The position numbers and the translations under genes were made by a program. Below, piece after piece: positions 37,883 to 47,293 of a stretch of DNA of 64,000 bases (positions are counted from its first letter, which is position 1; the number at the start of each line of letters is the position of its first letter). The notes beneath the pieces were generated by a model. It worked only from the letters and a program-made list of their open reading frames with translations, was not told the origin of the DNA and did no database searches. The DNA is taken from the NCBI GenBank assembly GCA_018060185.1, contig JAGOWQ010000001.1, forward strand, positions 1 through 64,000, given 5' to 3'. This DNA comes from Leptotrichiaceae bacterium. Lineage in GTDB: Bacteria > Fusobacteriota > Fusobacteriia > Fusobacteriales > Leptotrichiaceae.

Positions 37883-39385
37883 CTACCATATATAATCTTG
37901 TTTGTATTTTATTATATATTCATCCAATTCTTCTTTTATTTTTTTAGTTACTTCTTTTTCATCAATTATCTGTGATAAAATTCTAGAATCTCTTAAACCT
38001 TTAATTAATTCTTGTTCAAAACTTTTAACTATGTCAGTAGGTATATCATCAAAATATCCATTTGTTACACAATAAAAAGAAACTACTTGCTCTTCAACTT
38101 TGTACGGATTATATTGAGATTGTTTTAACACTTCCATTATCTTTTCTCCTCTATTTAACTGATCTCTAGTTGCTTTATCTAGGTCAGATCCAAATTGAGA
38201 AAAAGCTGCTAACTCAGTGTATTGAGCTAATTCTAATTTTACCTTTGAAGCTACCTGCTTCATAGCTTTTATTTGTGCACTTCCTCCAACTCTAGAAACT
38301 GAAACCCCTGCATTAATTGCAGGTCTAAACCCTGAATTAAACAAATCTGTTTCCAGAAATATTTGACCATCTGTTATAGATATAACATTAGTTGGAATGT
38401 AAGCTGATATATCCCCTGATTTTGTCTCAATTATTGGTAATGCTGTTATACTTCCACCACCTAAATCATCACTTAATTTAGCTGCTCTTTCAAGTAATCT
38501 TGAATGTAAATAAAATACATCTCCAGGATATGCCTCTCTTCCTGGCGGTCTTCTAAGTAATAATGACATTTCTCTATATGCCACTGCATGTTTTGATAAA
38601 TCATCATAAATTATTAAAACATGTTTTCCTTTCTCCATGAAATATTCTGCCATTGAAGATCCAGAATAAGGTGCTATATATTGAAGCGATGCAGCTTCTG
38701 AAGCTGTTGCAGCAACTATTATAGTATAATCTAGAGCCTCTTTTTCTTCTAGCTTTTTATATATTTGAGCAACCGTAGATCTTTTTTGACCAATAGCCAC
38801 ATATACACAAATTACATCATTATCTTTTTGATTTAATATTGTATCTATTGCTATAGCTGTTTTTCCTGTTTGCCTATCTCCTATTATAAGTTCTCTTTGC
38901 CCTTTTCCTATAGGAAACATACCATCTATAGCTTTTATTCCTGTTTGCATAGGTTCTGTTACAGGTTTTCTATCTATTATTCCATAAGCATCTCTTTCTA
39001 TTGGGTAATATTTTGTCGCCTCTATTTCACCTTTACCGTCTATTGCTTGACCCAATGAATTTACAACTCTTCCTAATAAATTTTCACCTACTGGCACTTC
39101 AGCAACTTTCCCCGTTCCTTTAACTGTACTTCCTTCTTTAATCCCTTGTATTTCACCAAATATAACTGCCCCTATATTATTTTCTTCTAAATTTAATGCC
39201 ATTCCTAATACACCATTTTCAAATTCAAGCAATTCTCCTGACATTATATCATTTAATCCGTATATTCTAACTATTCCATCTCCTGCTTCTAATACAGTCC
39301 CCGTATTAGAAACATCAATATCTGATTTATAATTTTCAATTTCTGCGCGGATTATTTTACTTACTTCTTCTGGTTTAATCCTCAA
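37883..39385 (-). CDS. atpA: ATP synthase F1 alpha subunit (TTG start)
   Basis: A 500-residue non-catalytic nucleotide-binding subunit: Walker A GDRQTGKT (near 169-176), [14 protein letters not shown], and [32 protein letters not shown]. Starts on TTG at 39385 with GGAGG 9 nt upstream; the N-terminus [18 protein letters not shown] is the normal one. Confidence 0.97.
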   Translation of the reverse strand: MRIKPEEVSKIIRAEIENYKSDIDVSNTGTVLEAGDGIVRIYGLNDIMSGELLEFENGVLGMALNLEENNIGAVIFGEIQGIKEGSTVKGTGKVAEVPVGENLLGRVVNSLGQAIDGKGEIEATKYYPIERDAYGIIDRKPVTEPMQTGIKAIDGMFPIGKGQRELIIGDRQTGKTAIAIDTILNQKDNDVICVYVAIGQKRSTVAQIYKKLEEKEALDYTIIVAATASEAASLQYIAPYSGSSMAEYFMEKGKHVLIIYDDLSKHAVAYREMSLLLRRPPGREAYPGDVFYLHSRLLERAAKLSDDLGGGSITALPIIETKSGDISAYIPTNVISITDGQIFLETDLFNSGFRPAINAGVSVSRVGGSAQIKAMKQVASKVKLELAQYTELAAFSQFGSDLDKATRDQLNRGEKIMEVLKQSQYNPYKVEEQVVSFYCVTNGYFDDIPTDIVKSFEQELIKGLRDSRILSQIIDEKEVTKKIKEELDEYIIKYKQDYIW

Positions 39386-39403
39386 GAAAAAGCACCTCCA
39401 ATT

Positions 39404-39931
39404 CTAAAACATTCTTTTCATATCTTCAATTTGATGTTTTAAAGAACCATTTATTACATTGCTACCAACTTTTATAATTCCTCCACCTAATATATTTTCA
39501 TCAATTTCAAGATTTAATACTATTTTCTTTCCATATTTTTTTTCTAATTTTTCTGTTAATTTATTTTTTTGACTTTCTGACAATTCTTTTGTAAATATGC
39601 CAACTACAGGTAATCTTCCTTTTCCTTTATAATATAATTCAAAATACTTTTCTCTTATTAAAGGAATAAATTCTATCCTATCTTTACTAACCATATAATT
39701 AACCACTTTTAAAGCATCTTCACTAATAAAATCAAAAGTTTTTCTCAAAAAACTTTCTTTTTCATCAACTGTAACAATAGGATTTAATAAAAAAATTTTA
39801 AAATCTTCTTCTTCTTTATATTTTTCAACTAAAAGATTTAAAGTTTCTCTAATTTCTTCAATATTACTCATAGATTTTGCTATATCATAAATGGCAACTG
39901 CATATCTTTTTGCTATTCCATTTTTATCCAT
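39404..39931 (-). CDS. atpH: ATP synthase delta subunit (OSCP)
   Basis: A 175-residue peripheral-stalk subunit: N-terminal helical domain from AKRYAVAIYDIAK, and the C-terminal IDENILGGGIIKVGSNVINGSLKHQIEDM. 9 nt after atpF. Confidence 0.93.
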   Translation of the reverse strand: MDKNGIAKRYAVAIYDIAKSMSNIEEIRETLNLLVEKYKEEEDFKIFLLNPIVTVDEKESFLRKTFDFISEDALKVVNYMVSKDRIEFIPLIREKYFELYYKGKGRLPVVGIFTKELSESQKNKLTEKLEKKYGKKIVLNLEIDENILGGGIIKVGSNVINGSLKHQIEDMKRMF

Positions 39932-39940
39932 ATTTGTCTC

Positions 39941-40426
39941 CTATATCTTGTCAATAAAATTATCAATTATTTCATCTTGTTTATTTTTAACATTTTCTTT
40001 TATTATTTTTTCAGCAAGATCAACTGCCATTTTACCAACTTCTTTTTGAAGTTCAAATTTTGCATTTTGCCTCATTTTTTCTATATCCATTTCTGCTTTC
40101 ATCATCATTCTTTCTCTATTATTCATAGCAGAAGCTATTATTTGTTCTTTTCTCTCATCAGCTTGTTTTTCAGATCTAATAAGTATTTCATTAGCTCTTC
40201 TTTTAGATTCTATATTCCTTCGTTCAATAGCTTTTTTCTCTAGTTCTAATTTTTCTTTTTCCTCATTTACTATCTCCAATTCATATAAAGCTAATTTTTT
40301 TCTTTCTTCTAATATTCCCCCAATTTTTTTAGAAAAAACTCTCCAAAAAATAATTACTAGTATTAAAAAGTTTATAATTTGTATTGCCATAGAAAAATCT
40401 ATATTAACTAATTTTGATCCTGACAT
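39941..40426 (-). CDS. atpF: ATP synthase Fo b subunit
   Basis: A 161-residue stator subunit: single N-terminal membrane helix (about 13-30, IQIINFLILVIIFWRVF) followed by a long charged coiled coil (ERKKLALYELEIVNEEKEKLELEKK onwards). Order c-b-delta is normal. Confidence 0.93.
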   Translation of the reverse strand: MSGSKLVNIDFSMAIQIINFLILVIIFWRVFSKKIGGILEERKKLALYELEIVNEEKEKLELEKKAIERRNIESKRRANEILIRSEKQADERKEQIIASAMNNRERMMMKAEMDIEKMRQNAKFELQKEVGKMAVDLAEKIIKENVKNKQDEIIDNFIDKI

Positions 40427-40504
40427 GATTTAACTCCTTAAATTTCTTTTATTTTTTTATATTATAATTTAGATTTTCCTAAAATATATAATTAAATAGT
40501 CTAA

Positions 40505-40741
40505 CTATCCTTTTAAGAAAATTAGTAAAAATGCTATTACTAATGCATAAATTGCAGATGATTCAGTTATTGCTAATCCTGTTATTAATGTCTGCATAAT
40601 ATCTTGTTTTGCTTCTGGCTGTCTAGCAATTGCTTCTACTGCGTATCCAGTCGCTATCCCTTGCCCTAATCCTGCTCCTATTCCTCCAATTGCTGCAATT
40701 CCTGCTCCTAGTAATGCAGCTGCTTGTACTATTCCTTCCAT
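40505..40741 (-). CDS. atpE: ATP synthase Fo c subunit, Na+-type
   Basis: A 78-residue double-helix proteolipid that forms the rotor ring. Q27 in GLGQG and E60-S61 with Y65 in TESSAIYAL match the Na+ ligand set (Q32, E65, S66, Y70) of the Ilyobacter/Propionigenium ring. The polar loop ARQPEAK is at 39-45. Na+ rather than H+ coupling is therefore the likely mode, as in other fusobacteria. Confidence 0.96.
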   Translation of the reverse strand: MEGIVQAAALLGAGIAAIGGIGAGLGQGIATGYAVEAIARQPEAKQDIMQTLITGLAITESSAIYALVIAFLLIFLKG

Positions 40742-40764
40742 ATTTTCCTCCTAAATTTTATTTT

Positions 40765-41667
40765 TTATTTTTTACTCAATTCTAAAGATTCAGATACATA
40801 TACAGACGATAATATTGTAAACACAAATGCCTGTATAACTCCTACAAATAAATCTAAATATAATTGAAGTACCATAGGCCAACCCACTGAAAAAGAAAAC
40901 GGTCCCCCAACTAAATTTTTAGTAATAGACTGCATAAAATGTCTACCAACAAGACTATATAGTAGTCCTGCTATTACTAATCCTGCTAACATATTTCCAA
41001 ATAATCTCATTGACGTATTTAGCACATTAGATATTTTTTCTACTATATTTAAAGGCAACATAAACCACATTGGTTCAATATAACTTTTTAAATATCTCTT
41101 TAACCCAGATTTTTTTATTGCTGTATAAGTAGTTACAAATAATACTATTAATGCCAATCCAACTGTTGTATTTGGATCTGCTGTTGGTGTTCTAAAAAAA
41201 TGATGAACTTCATATATACCGTTTTCACCTTTGGTTATTGTAACTACAAATGGAAACAAAAATAAACTTAAATTAGAAAACAATATAAATGCAAATAATG
41301 CTCCAAAAAAAGGTATAAATTTTTCTTTTTCCTCTTCAAAAGTAGCTAAAAAAGTATTTTCAATAAAATGATAATATTCTTCTAATACTATTTGGAATTT
41401 ACTTGGTCTTTCTACACTCAACTTTCTAGTTCCTAAAGTTATTATAGTTATTATTATAGCCATTATTGCCCAAGTATTTAATATTGTCTGGTTTAAGTTT
41501 AATTTCATATTACCTATTATGAAAGTGTAATCTCTTGGTGCTTCTACGAGACCTTCTGGCATTGTGAAATTAACAGGTAAAAACACTCCTATTAATCCTA
41601 AAATAATATTTACAACAACTGTTAACAATATCAAAATTAGTATAAAATATCCTATTTTTTTCCCCAT
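40765..41667 (-). CDS. atpB: ATP synthase Fo a subunit
   Basis: A 300-residue, multi-pass subunit holding the ion half-channels: RLFGNMLAGL contains the essential Arg in the fourth-helix motif, and the C-terminal LYLDLFVGVIQAFVFTILSSVY is typical. Five to six membrane helices. 23 nt upstream of atpE. Confidence 0.95.
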   Translation of the reverse strand: MGKKIGYFILILILLTVVVNIILGLIGVFLPVNFTMPEGLVEAPRDYTFIIGNMKLNLNQTILNTWAIMAIIITIITLGTRKLSVERPSKFQIVLEEYYHFIENTFLATFEEEKEKFIPFFGALFAFILFSNLSLFLFPFVVTITKGENGIYEVHHFFRTPTADPNTTVGLALIVLFVTTYTAIKKSGLKRYLKSYIEPMWFMLPLNIVEKISNVLNTSMRLFGNMLAGLVIAGLLYSLVGRHFMQSITKNLVGGPFSFSVGWPMVLQLYLDLFVGVIQAFVFTILSSVYVSESLELSKK

Positions 41668-41738
41668 GTATCTTCACCTCCTTCCGATTTTAATTTGGAA
41701 GAGCTTTAAAAAATTCTCTGTTTTGAATTATACTCCTT

Positions 41739-42134
41739 TTATTTTATTTTTGCAAACTTTTTTATTTTTTGATTTATGAAAATAGAAATTTTAAAAATCA
41801 TAAATCCTAATCCTGTAAAAATTATATTACTATTTATTTTATTAGGATAAAAAGATTTAGTAATATATATAACTACTAGCATTCCAACTATAAATATCCC
41901 CATTCTTATAAAAAAACCAAAAGGATTTCTATACTTTATATTTTCTTTAATATAAACCATTTTATATACTTCCTTTGATAATAAATAAGAATTTATCAAA
42001 GCAAAAACTCCTCCTAAGGGAAAAGCTAAATATAGCTCTGATATATTTAGTATAGCCCCTATAATTAATCCTAATATTATTAAAACAATAGAAGTTTTAT
42101 ATACATCTACTATTTCTCTAGGTATATTTTTCAT
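41739..42134 (-). CDS. ATP synthase subunit I-like membrane protein
   Basis: A 131-residue protein with four hydrophobic segments (about 13-30, 35-52, 72-89, 97-116). Position just before atpB and size match AtpI/ATP synthase I family proteins, which help assemble the c ring or carry Mg2+/Na+. Sequence identity to AtpI is not recognisable by eye; the call relies on place and topology. Confidence 0.65.
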   Translation of the reverse strand: MKNIPREIVDVYKTSIVLIILGLIIGAILNISELYLAFPLGGVFALINSYLLSKEVYKMVYIKENIKYRNPFGFFIRMGIFIVGMLVVIYITKSFYPNKINSNIIFTGLGFMIFKISIFINQKIKKFAKIK

Positions 42135-42155
42135 ACTTTAATCTTCCTTTCTAAC

Positions 42156-42494
42156 TTATTTAATATTTGTAACTTGTTTTATTAATGCCCAGTATCCTGT
42201 AAAAGCCCCCACAAATAAAAATATTACTAACAATATAGGTTTTTCTTCTTTAAATAAAAATTTTTTTAAAAACATATAAAAACCTAACATTAAAATTATA
42301 GGTCCTGCTAATGTATACATCATATTTGTCGCAATTAAAAAATATTTCATTAATCTACGATCTTTTTCTTCTTTTTCCTCTTTAGAGTTGTTATGACGAC
42401 CTAGTTGCTTTTCTAGTTCAAAAAGCTTATTTTTTCTTTCTTCTTCGTCTTTTTCATACATCTCTTCTTTAATTTTTTCTTTTTCTTCTTTCAC
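42156..42494 (-). CDS. AtpZ/AtpI-like small membrane protein (GTG start)
   Basis: A 112-residue protein: a very charged coiled-coil head (KEEKEKIKEEMYEKDEEER, about 1-45) and two C-terminal membrane helices (about 50-73 and 83-104; the second contains GAFTGYWALIKQ, similar to the AtpZ motif). The long frame begins at 42611 inside the methyltransferase gene; AAAGGA at 42504-42509 and a GTG at 42494 (9-nt spacer) fix a non-overlapping start. First gene of the ATP synthase cluster; AtpZ-type proteins act with AtpI. Confidence 0.65.
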   Translation of the reverse strand: MKEEKEKIKEEMYEKDEEERKNKLFELEKQLGRHNNSKEEKEEKDRRLMKYFLIATNMMYTLAGPIILMLGFYMFLKKFLFKEEKPILLVIFLFVGAFTGYWALIKQVTNIK

Positions 42495-42531
42495 TTTTTG
42501 TATTCCTTTCTTAAAACAAATTTTTATATCA

Positions 42532-43257
42532 TTATTTTTTTTTGAATATAAAAAAAATTCTACTTTCTCCAAAATCTGGATTAGATGCCGTGTCAAATAT
42601 TTCAAATCCATTGTTTTCAGCTGTTCTAATTATCCATTCTAAATCATAAATATATTTATATTGTTTTTCATTATATTTTCTATATAAATTATCATCTTCA
42701 TTATCTTTTATAAATAAATCTATCTCTACTAAATGCTTATTATTACTTATTTTTTCATGTCTCCATATACTTGTATATTCAGGTTCTTCATCTAAAAATA
42801 TATCATTTTCAAATATTTCATCAAAAATATCTTCTGTAACTACATCAAAAATTAAATATCCCTCTTTTTTTAAATTTTTTAATGATTTCTCCATAAATTT
42901 TATAAATTCTTTTTCATTTTTTAAATAATTTACAGTATCAAAATTAGAAATTATATAATCCACCTTTTCAAAATGAATATAATTTATTATATTTTCTTCT
43001 ATTAATTTATACTTATTATTTTTCAAATTTTTAGATTTTATTTTTTCATTTGATACCTTAATCATTTTATCAGATATGTCAACTCCTGTTATATCATAAC
43101 CATCTTTTAAAAATCTATGAATAAACTCCCCTGTTCCACACCCTAAATCTAATATACTTCCCTTTTTTTTTATATAATTTTTTAAAAATTTATACCAATC
43201 ATTATAATCTACATGTTTCATAAAAACATCATAAATTTCCGCAAATTCTTTGTGCAT
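42532..43257 (-). CDS. SAM-dependent class I methyltransferase
   Basis: A 241-residue protein with motif I LDLGCGTGEF, motif II DITGVDISDKM, and an N-terminal cap FAEIYDVFMKHVDYNDWYKFL like the YqeM group of small-molecule or RNA methyltransferases. ATG at 43257 gives the family's usual start; the nearest SD (AAAGGA, 43295-43300) is 37 nt away with a hairpin between, so an alternative start at 43290 cannot be excluded. It is 37 nt upstream of the AtpZ-like gene and may belong to the same unit. Substrate unknown. Confidence 0.78.
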   Translation of the reverse strand: MHKEFAEIYDVFMKHVDYNDWYKFLKNYIKKKGSILDLGCGTGEFIHRFLKDGYDITGVDISDKMIKVSNEKIKSKNLKNNKYKLIEENIINYIHFEKVDYIISNFDTVNYLKNEKEFIKFMEKSLKNLKKEGYLIFDVVTEDIFDEIFENDIFLDEEPEYTSIWRHEKISNNKHLVEIDLFIKDNEDDNLYRKYNEKQYKYIYDLEWIIRTAENNGFEIFDTASNPDFGESRIFFIFKKK

Positions 43258-43409
43258 TTTTCTTTTTGTATGATAATATATAAATATCATACATTCCTTT
43301 CTACATTTTTATTTTTACTTAATATTTAACTTACTATAAGTAATTTTTCTAATCATTTAATAATAACATAATTATTATACTAATTTTAATAATAAAAAGA
43401 AATTATATT

Positions 43410-43460
43410 AAAAATGTACCTAAAACTTTTCAATTTTCACTGTTCAGTTTTTTGGTACAT
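43410..43460 (-). terminator. glmM terminator
   Basis: ATGTACC (43414-43420) and GGTACAT (43454-43460) with additional AAAACT/AGTTTT pairing inside; T-run on the minus strand after 43413. Confidence 0.7.
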
Positions 43461-43469
43461 ATCTTCTCT

Positions 43470-44831
43470 TTATTTTAATTCATTTTCTATTTTATCTGCT
43501 AATTCTTTTACGTATTTATCTACTATTTCCTGTGTTTCAGCTTCAACCATTACCCTTATTAAAGACTCTGTTCCTGACGCTCTAACTAGTATTCTTCCTT
43601 TTCCTTGAATTTCTTTTTCTTTTTCTTTTATAAAATTAATTAATTCAATATTTGTTTCCCAAGTAGATTTTTTATCTTTTGACACCATTATATTTTGAGA
43701 TTTTTGTGGCCATAATTCAATTTCTTCAACTAATTCATTTAAAGTTTTTCCACTTTCAAGCATTGCAGCAACTAACTGAATAGATGATAGCACTCCATCT
43801 CCTGTTGTATTATAATCTAACATTAATATATGACCAGACTGCTCACCACCAATATTCAATCCATATTCCTTCATTTTTTCAAGAACATACCTGTCTCCAA
43901 CATTTGCTCTTATTAACCCAATTCCTTTACTATCCAAATATTTTTCAAATCCCATGTTACTTAATACTGTTGTTACTATTTTATTGTCATTTAAATGACC
44001 TTTTTTCTGTAAATAAATTGAAATAATAGCAATAATTAAATCTCCATCTATTATCTTTCCAGTGTGATCTACAGCTATAAGTCTATCTGCATCTCCATCG
44101 TAAGCAAGTCCTAAGTCAGCATTGTATACTTTTACTATTTCTTGTAACAATTCAGGATGAGTTGATCCACAATTTACATTTATATTTTTTCCATTAGGTA
44201 TATTATTAATTACAATTATATCTGCTCCTAATCTTTGATATATTTTAGATGCAACTCTATAAGCTGCTCCATTTGCAGCATCTATAACAATTTTCAATCC
44301 TTTAAAATCTCTTTTAACAGTAGAACTTAAAAAATCAAGGTAAATTCTCATATCATCTTCAACATACTTAAATCTACCTAAATCATCTCCAGGTACTTGA
44401 TATTTTAAAAGTTCTTCTCTATTTTCCATTAATGCTTCAATTTCTTCTTCTATACTATCAGGTAACTTATAGCCATTTTGACTAAATATTTTTATACCAT
44501 TATCTTTAACTGGATTGTGTGAAGCTGATATCATAATTCCAGCGTCTGCTTTAAGTTTTCTAGTTAAATAACAAACTCCTGGAGTTGGTAAAACTCCAAC
44601 AAAGTCTATATGTACTCCCATAGATGTAAGCCCAGCACTTAACGCTGATCTTATCATATATCCTGAAATTCTAGTATCTGTTCCAAGTATTACTTTAGGT
44701 TTATTTTTTCCTTTTTTATTTTTCTTTAAATAATATCCTAGAGCTAATCCAAGATCAGTTACTAAATCTATAGTCAAATCTTTATTCGCTTCTCCTCTCA
44801 TCCCATCAGTACCAAAATATTTTCTTGCCAT
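43470..44831 (-). CDS. glmM: Phosphoglucosamine mutase
   Basis: Converts glucosamine-6-phosphate to the 1-phosphate for UDP-GlcNAc, needed for peptidoglycan and LPS. 453 residues: MARKYFGTDGMRGEAN at the start, active Ser in ISASHNPVKDNGIK, metal loop YDGDADRLI, sugar loop GEQSGHI, and phosphate-binding RASGTESLIRVMVE at the end. Confidence 0.97.
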   Translation of the reverse strand: MARKYFGTDGMRGEANKDLTIDLVTDLGLALGYYLKKNKKGKNKPKVILGTDTRISGYMIRSALSAGLTSMGVHIDFVGVLPTPGVCYLTRKLKADAGIMISASHNPVKDNGIKIFSQNGYKLPDSIEEEIEALMENREELLKYQVPGDDLGRFKYVEDDMRIYLDFLSSTVKRDFKGLKIVIDAANGAAYRVASKIYQRLGADIIVINNIPNGKNINVNCGSTHPELLQEIVKVYNADLGLAYDGDADRLIAVDHTGKIIDGDLIIAIISIYLQKKGHLNDNKIVTTVLSNMGFEKYLDSKGIGLIRANVGDRYVLEKMKEYGLNIGGEQSGHILMLDYNTTGDGVLSSIQLVAAMLESGKTLNELVEEIELWPQKSQNIMVSKDKKSTWETNIELINFIKEKEKEIQGKGRILVRASGTESLIRVMVEAETQEIVDKYVKELADKIENELK

Positions 44832-44860
44832 TTTTCCTCCTCATAAATCCTTATTATTTT

Positions 44861-46414
44861 TTATTTATTAATTTTTTTATTTATTAATTTTTTAGGTAAT
44901 TTCAATACCATATTTTCTTTTGATTTTTCAATAATTTGTTCATTTTTGCTTTCGATTATTGACAGCACTACTGATATTTCTGTACCAACTTCATATTCAG
45001 ATTCTATTTCTATTTTACCGTCATGAATTTCAACTATTCTCTTTACAATAGCTAATCCTAAACCTGAACCTCCAGTGGATTTTGTTCTAGAATCGTCTAC
45101 TCTATAAAATCTATCAAAAATTCTTTTTTTGTCTTCTATATTTATTCCTACTCCTTGATCTCTTATGGATATTTTTCCAAAACCATCCTTTATTTCAGAT
45201 TTTATAAATATTTTAGTTCCTAAATCAGAATACTTTATTGCATTTTCTATTAATGCTCTAATCGCTTGCAATAATAGAGTTTCCTCTCCTCTAACTTTGT
45301 AGTTTTCAGATTTTTCTAGTATAAATTCATGATCACTAACAGAAACTTTCATATCAGAATAAAGTTGCTCTATCATTTCATTAACTTGAATTTCTCTAAA
45401 GCTAGCATTTACTTTACTTATTTCTCCTTTTGCTAAAAATAGAAGTTTTTGTACTAAATTTTTCATATTATCTGCTTCATTTATTATGGAATCAATAGAT
45501 TCTTCAAAAATTTCAGTATTAGATAATTTTCGTTTCTTTATAATTTCTGCATATCCTTTTATTATAGCAAGAGGTGTTCTTAATTCATGAGACGCATCCG
45601 ATACAAATTTAGATTGATTTTCAAAAGAATTTTCAATTCTATCTAACATCTGATTTATTATTGTAGTTAATTTTTCTAATTCATCTCCTGTTTTTGGAGA
45701 TTCTATTCTTTTACTCAAATCATCTGTTGTTATTGTTTCTGCTGTTTTTATAATATTATTAACAGGTCTTAGTATTCTTATACTCAAAAATTTTGAACCA
45801 ACTACTATACCTAAAACTCCCAATATAGAAGCTATTCCAGAAAGCCATTCTAATCTTCTAAATAGTCTTCTTTCTTGTGTTATATCTTTAAAAATATAAT
45901 TTGTAAACTTATTATCATTTATTTCTCTGCTTATTTTAAAAACATAATAAAGTCTTCCATCTGTTGACAATCTTACGTCTTTTCCTTTTGTAGGATCGTT
46001 TTCAATTATATTTTGTTGTTCTACTTCCAAAAATATTTTTTTATTTGTCTCGTCGTCATTTTCTCCATTAACTGTTGCTAATGGAAGCTGAGATGTCCCA
46101 ACACTGTTAACAATATTTAATAAATATAAATAATTTTCATCTCCAGGATTAAAAGGTTTTTGATATACTATTTTCTGTCCATCAAATTTAGGATTAAATT
46201 GAATTGTTAATCCTCCATATCTTTCCTGAATAACTTTTACTCTATTAAGAAATTCGTTTATTTCATTAGTTTTTTTTAATGCTGAAGTAATCAATGTTTT
46301 TTGACTTTCTCTTTGTAATATGTAAACTAAAGCAACATTGGAAATTAACATTAACAGTAAAAATAGAAGAATGTATCCTAACGAAATACGATCTTCTAAT
46401 TTCATTTTTTTCAT
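44861..46414 (-). CDS. Sensor histidine kinase
   Basis: A 517-residue inner-membrane kinase. TM1 at 11-33, a periplasmic sensor of about 155 residues (34-188), TM2 at 189-211, HAMP at 212-265, HisKA with phosphoacceptor H276 in SHELRTPL, and a HATPase domain with ENAIKYS, DQGVGI and GGSGLGLAI. The long periplasmic domain has no recognisable family. 9 nt after its response regulator; an OmpR/PhoB-type pair. The signal is unknown. Confidence 0.9.
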   Translation of the reverse strand: MKKMKLEDRISLGYILLFLLLMLISNVALVYILQRESQKTLITSALKKTNEINEFLNRVKVIQERYGGLTIQFNPKFDGQKIVYQKPFNPGDENYLYLLNIVNSVGTSQLPLATVNGENDDETNKKIFLEVEQQNIIENDPTKGKDVRLSTDGRLYYVFKISREINDNKFTNYIFKDITQERRLFRRLEWLSGIASILGVLGIVVGSKFLSIRILRPVNNIIKTAETITTDDLSKRIESPKTGDELEKLTTIINQMLDRIENSFENQSKFVSDASHELRTPLAIIKGYAEIIKKRKLSNTEIFEESIDSIINEADNMKNLVQKLLFLAKGEISKVNASFREIQVNEMIEQLYSDMKVSVSDHEFILEKSENYKVRGEETLLLQAIRALIENAIKYSDLGTKIFIKSEIKDGFGKISIRDQGVGINIEDKKRIFDRFYRVDDSRTKSTGGSGLGLAIVKRIVEIHDGKIEIESEYEVGTEISVVLSIIESKNEQIIEKSKENMVLKLPKKLINKKINK

Positions 46415-46423
46415 ATTCTCTCC

Positions 46424-47098
46424 CTATTTAAATATAAATCCTATTCCTCTTACTGTTTGAATAAATTTTCTTTCATAAGGTTTATCTATTTTATCTCTTA
46501 AATATTTTATATATAAATCTAAAATATTATCATTTCCAATGTAGTCAAATCCCCACACTTCTTCTAATATTTTATCTCTTGATAAAACTATTCCTTTATT
46601 CAACACTAAAAAATCCAATAATTCAAATTCTCTTTTCGATAATGGAATCAAAGTATCTTCTCTAAAAACTTCATATGTTGGATAGTTTATTTTTAGATTT
46701 TCATATTCAAATATACCTTTATGGTCTATAGATTTTTTTGTTCTTCTTAGTAACGCTTTTATTCTTGCGATCAACTCTTCATTAGAAAAAGGCTTTGTCA
46801 TATAATCGTCTGCTCCGTAATCAAACCCTACTATTTTATCACTTATTTCATCTTTTGCAGTAAGCATTATTATAGGAACTTGTGACCCTTCTCTTATTCT
46901 TTTACATACTTCCATTCCGCTCATTTTAGGTAACATAACATCTAATAGTATCAAATCATAAGAACCGTATTTTGCCATATTTAACCCTTCTTTACCGTCA
47001 TAAGCAAAAAATACGTCAAATCCTTCAAATTTTAATTCAATTTCTAACAATCTAGAAATCTTTGGATCATCTTCAATAACTAATATTTTCTCTCTCAT
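46424..47098 (-). CDS. OmpR/PhoB-type response regulator
   Basis: A 224-residue regulator. Receiver domain with acidic pocket D10/D11, phospho-acceptor D53 (LLDVMLPKMSG), Thr in MLTAKD and Lys in TKPFS; winged-helix DNA-binding domain from about 130 (PLSKREFELLDFLV, RKFIQTVRGIGFIFK). First gene of the pair. TATAAT upstream near 47140; weak -35. Confidence 0.93.
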   Translation of the reverse strand: MREKILVIEDDPKISRLLEIELKFEGFDVFFAYDGKEGLNMAKYGSYDLILLDVMLPKMSGMEVCKRIREGSQVPIIMLTAKDEISDKIVGFDYGADDYMTKPFSNEELIARIKALLRRTKKSIDHKGIFEYENLKINYPTYEVFREDTLIPLSKREFELLDFLVLNKGIVLSRDKILEEVWGFDYIGNDNILDLYIKYLRDKIDKPYERKFIQTVRGIGFIFK

Positions 47099-47157
47099 TT
47101 CATCACCATTTTATCTTTCTATATTTATTTTATTATTATATTATACACTAATTTTTT

Positions 47158-47187
47158 AAAAAATAGTAGAGCATAATACTCTACTAT
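47158..47187 (-). terminator. Terminator upstream of the two-component operon
   Basis: On the minus strand ATAGTAGAG (47179-47187), 7-nt loop, CTCTACTAT (47163-47171), then a five-T run. Can end transcripts from the U32 gene. Confidence 0.8.
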
Positions 47188-47251
47188 CTAAAAATCGTGT
47201 ATTCTCTTCCATAATAAGTATATTCTACCATGCTTTGATTTTTTTTTACAT

Positions 47252-47289
47252 TAACTTTGAAAAAACTTTTCAAAGTTAGTTATTTTTTT
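47252..47289 (+). terminator. Plus-strand-oriented hairpin terminator with no plus-strand gene
   Basis: TAACTTTGAAAA (47252-47263), loop of 3, TTTTCAAAGTTA (47267-47278), then a T-rich tail GTTATTTTTTT. The T-run fits plus-strand transcription only; the minus direction is followed by an A-run. Confidence 0.6.
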
Positions 47290-47293
47290 ATAA

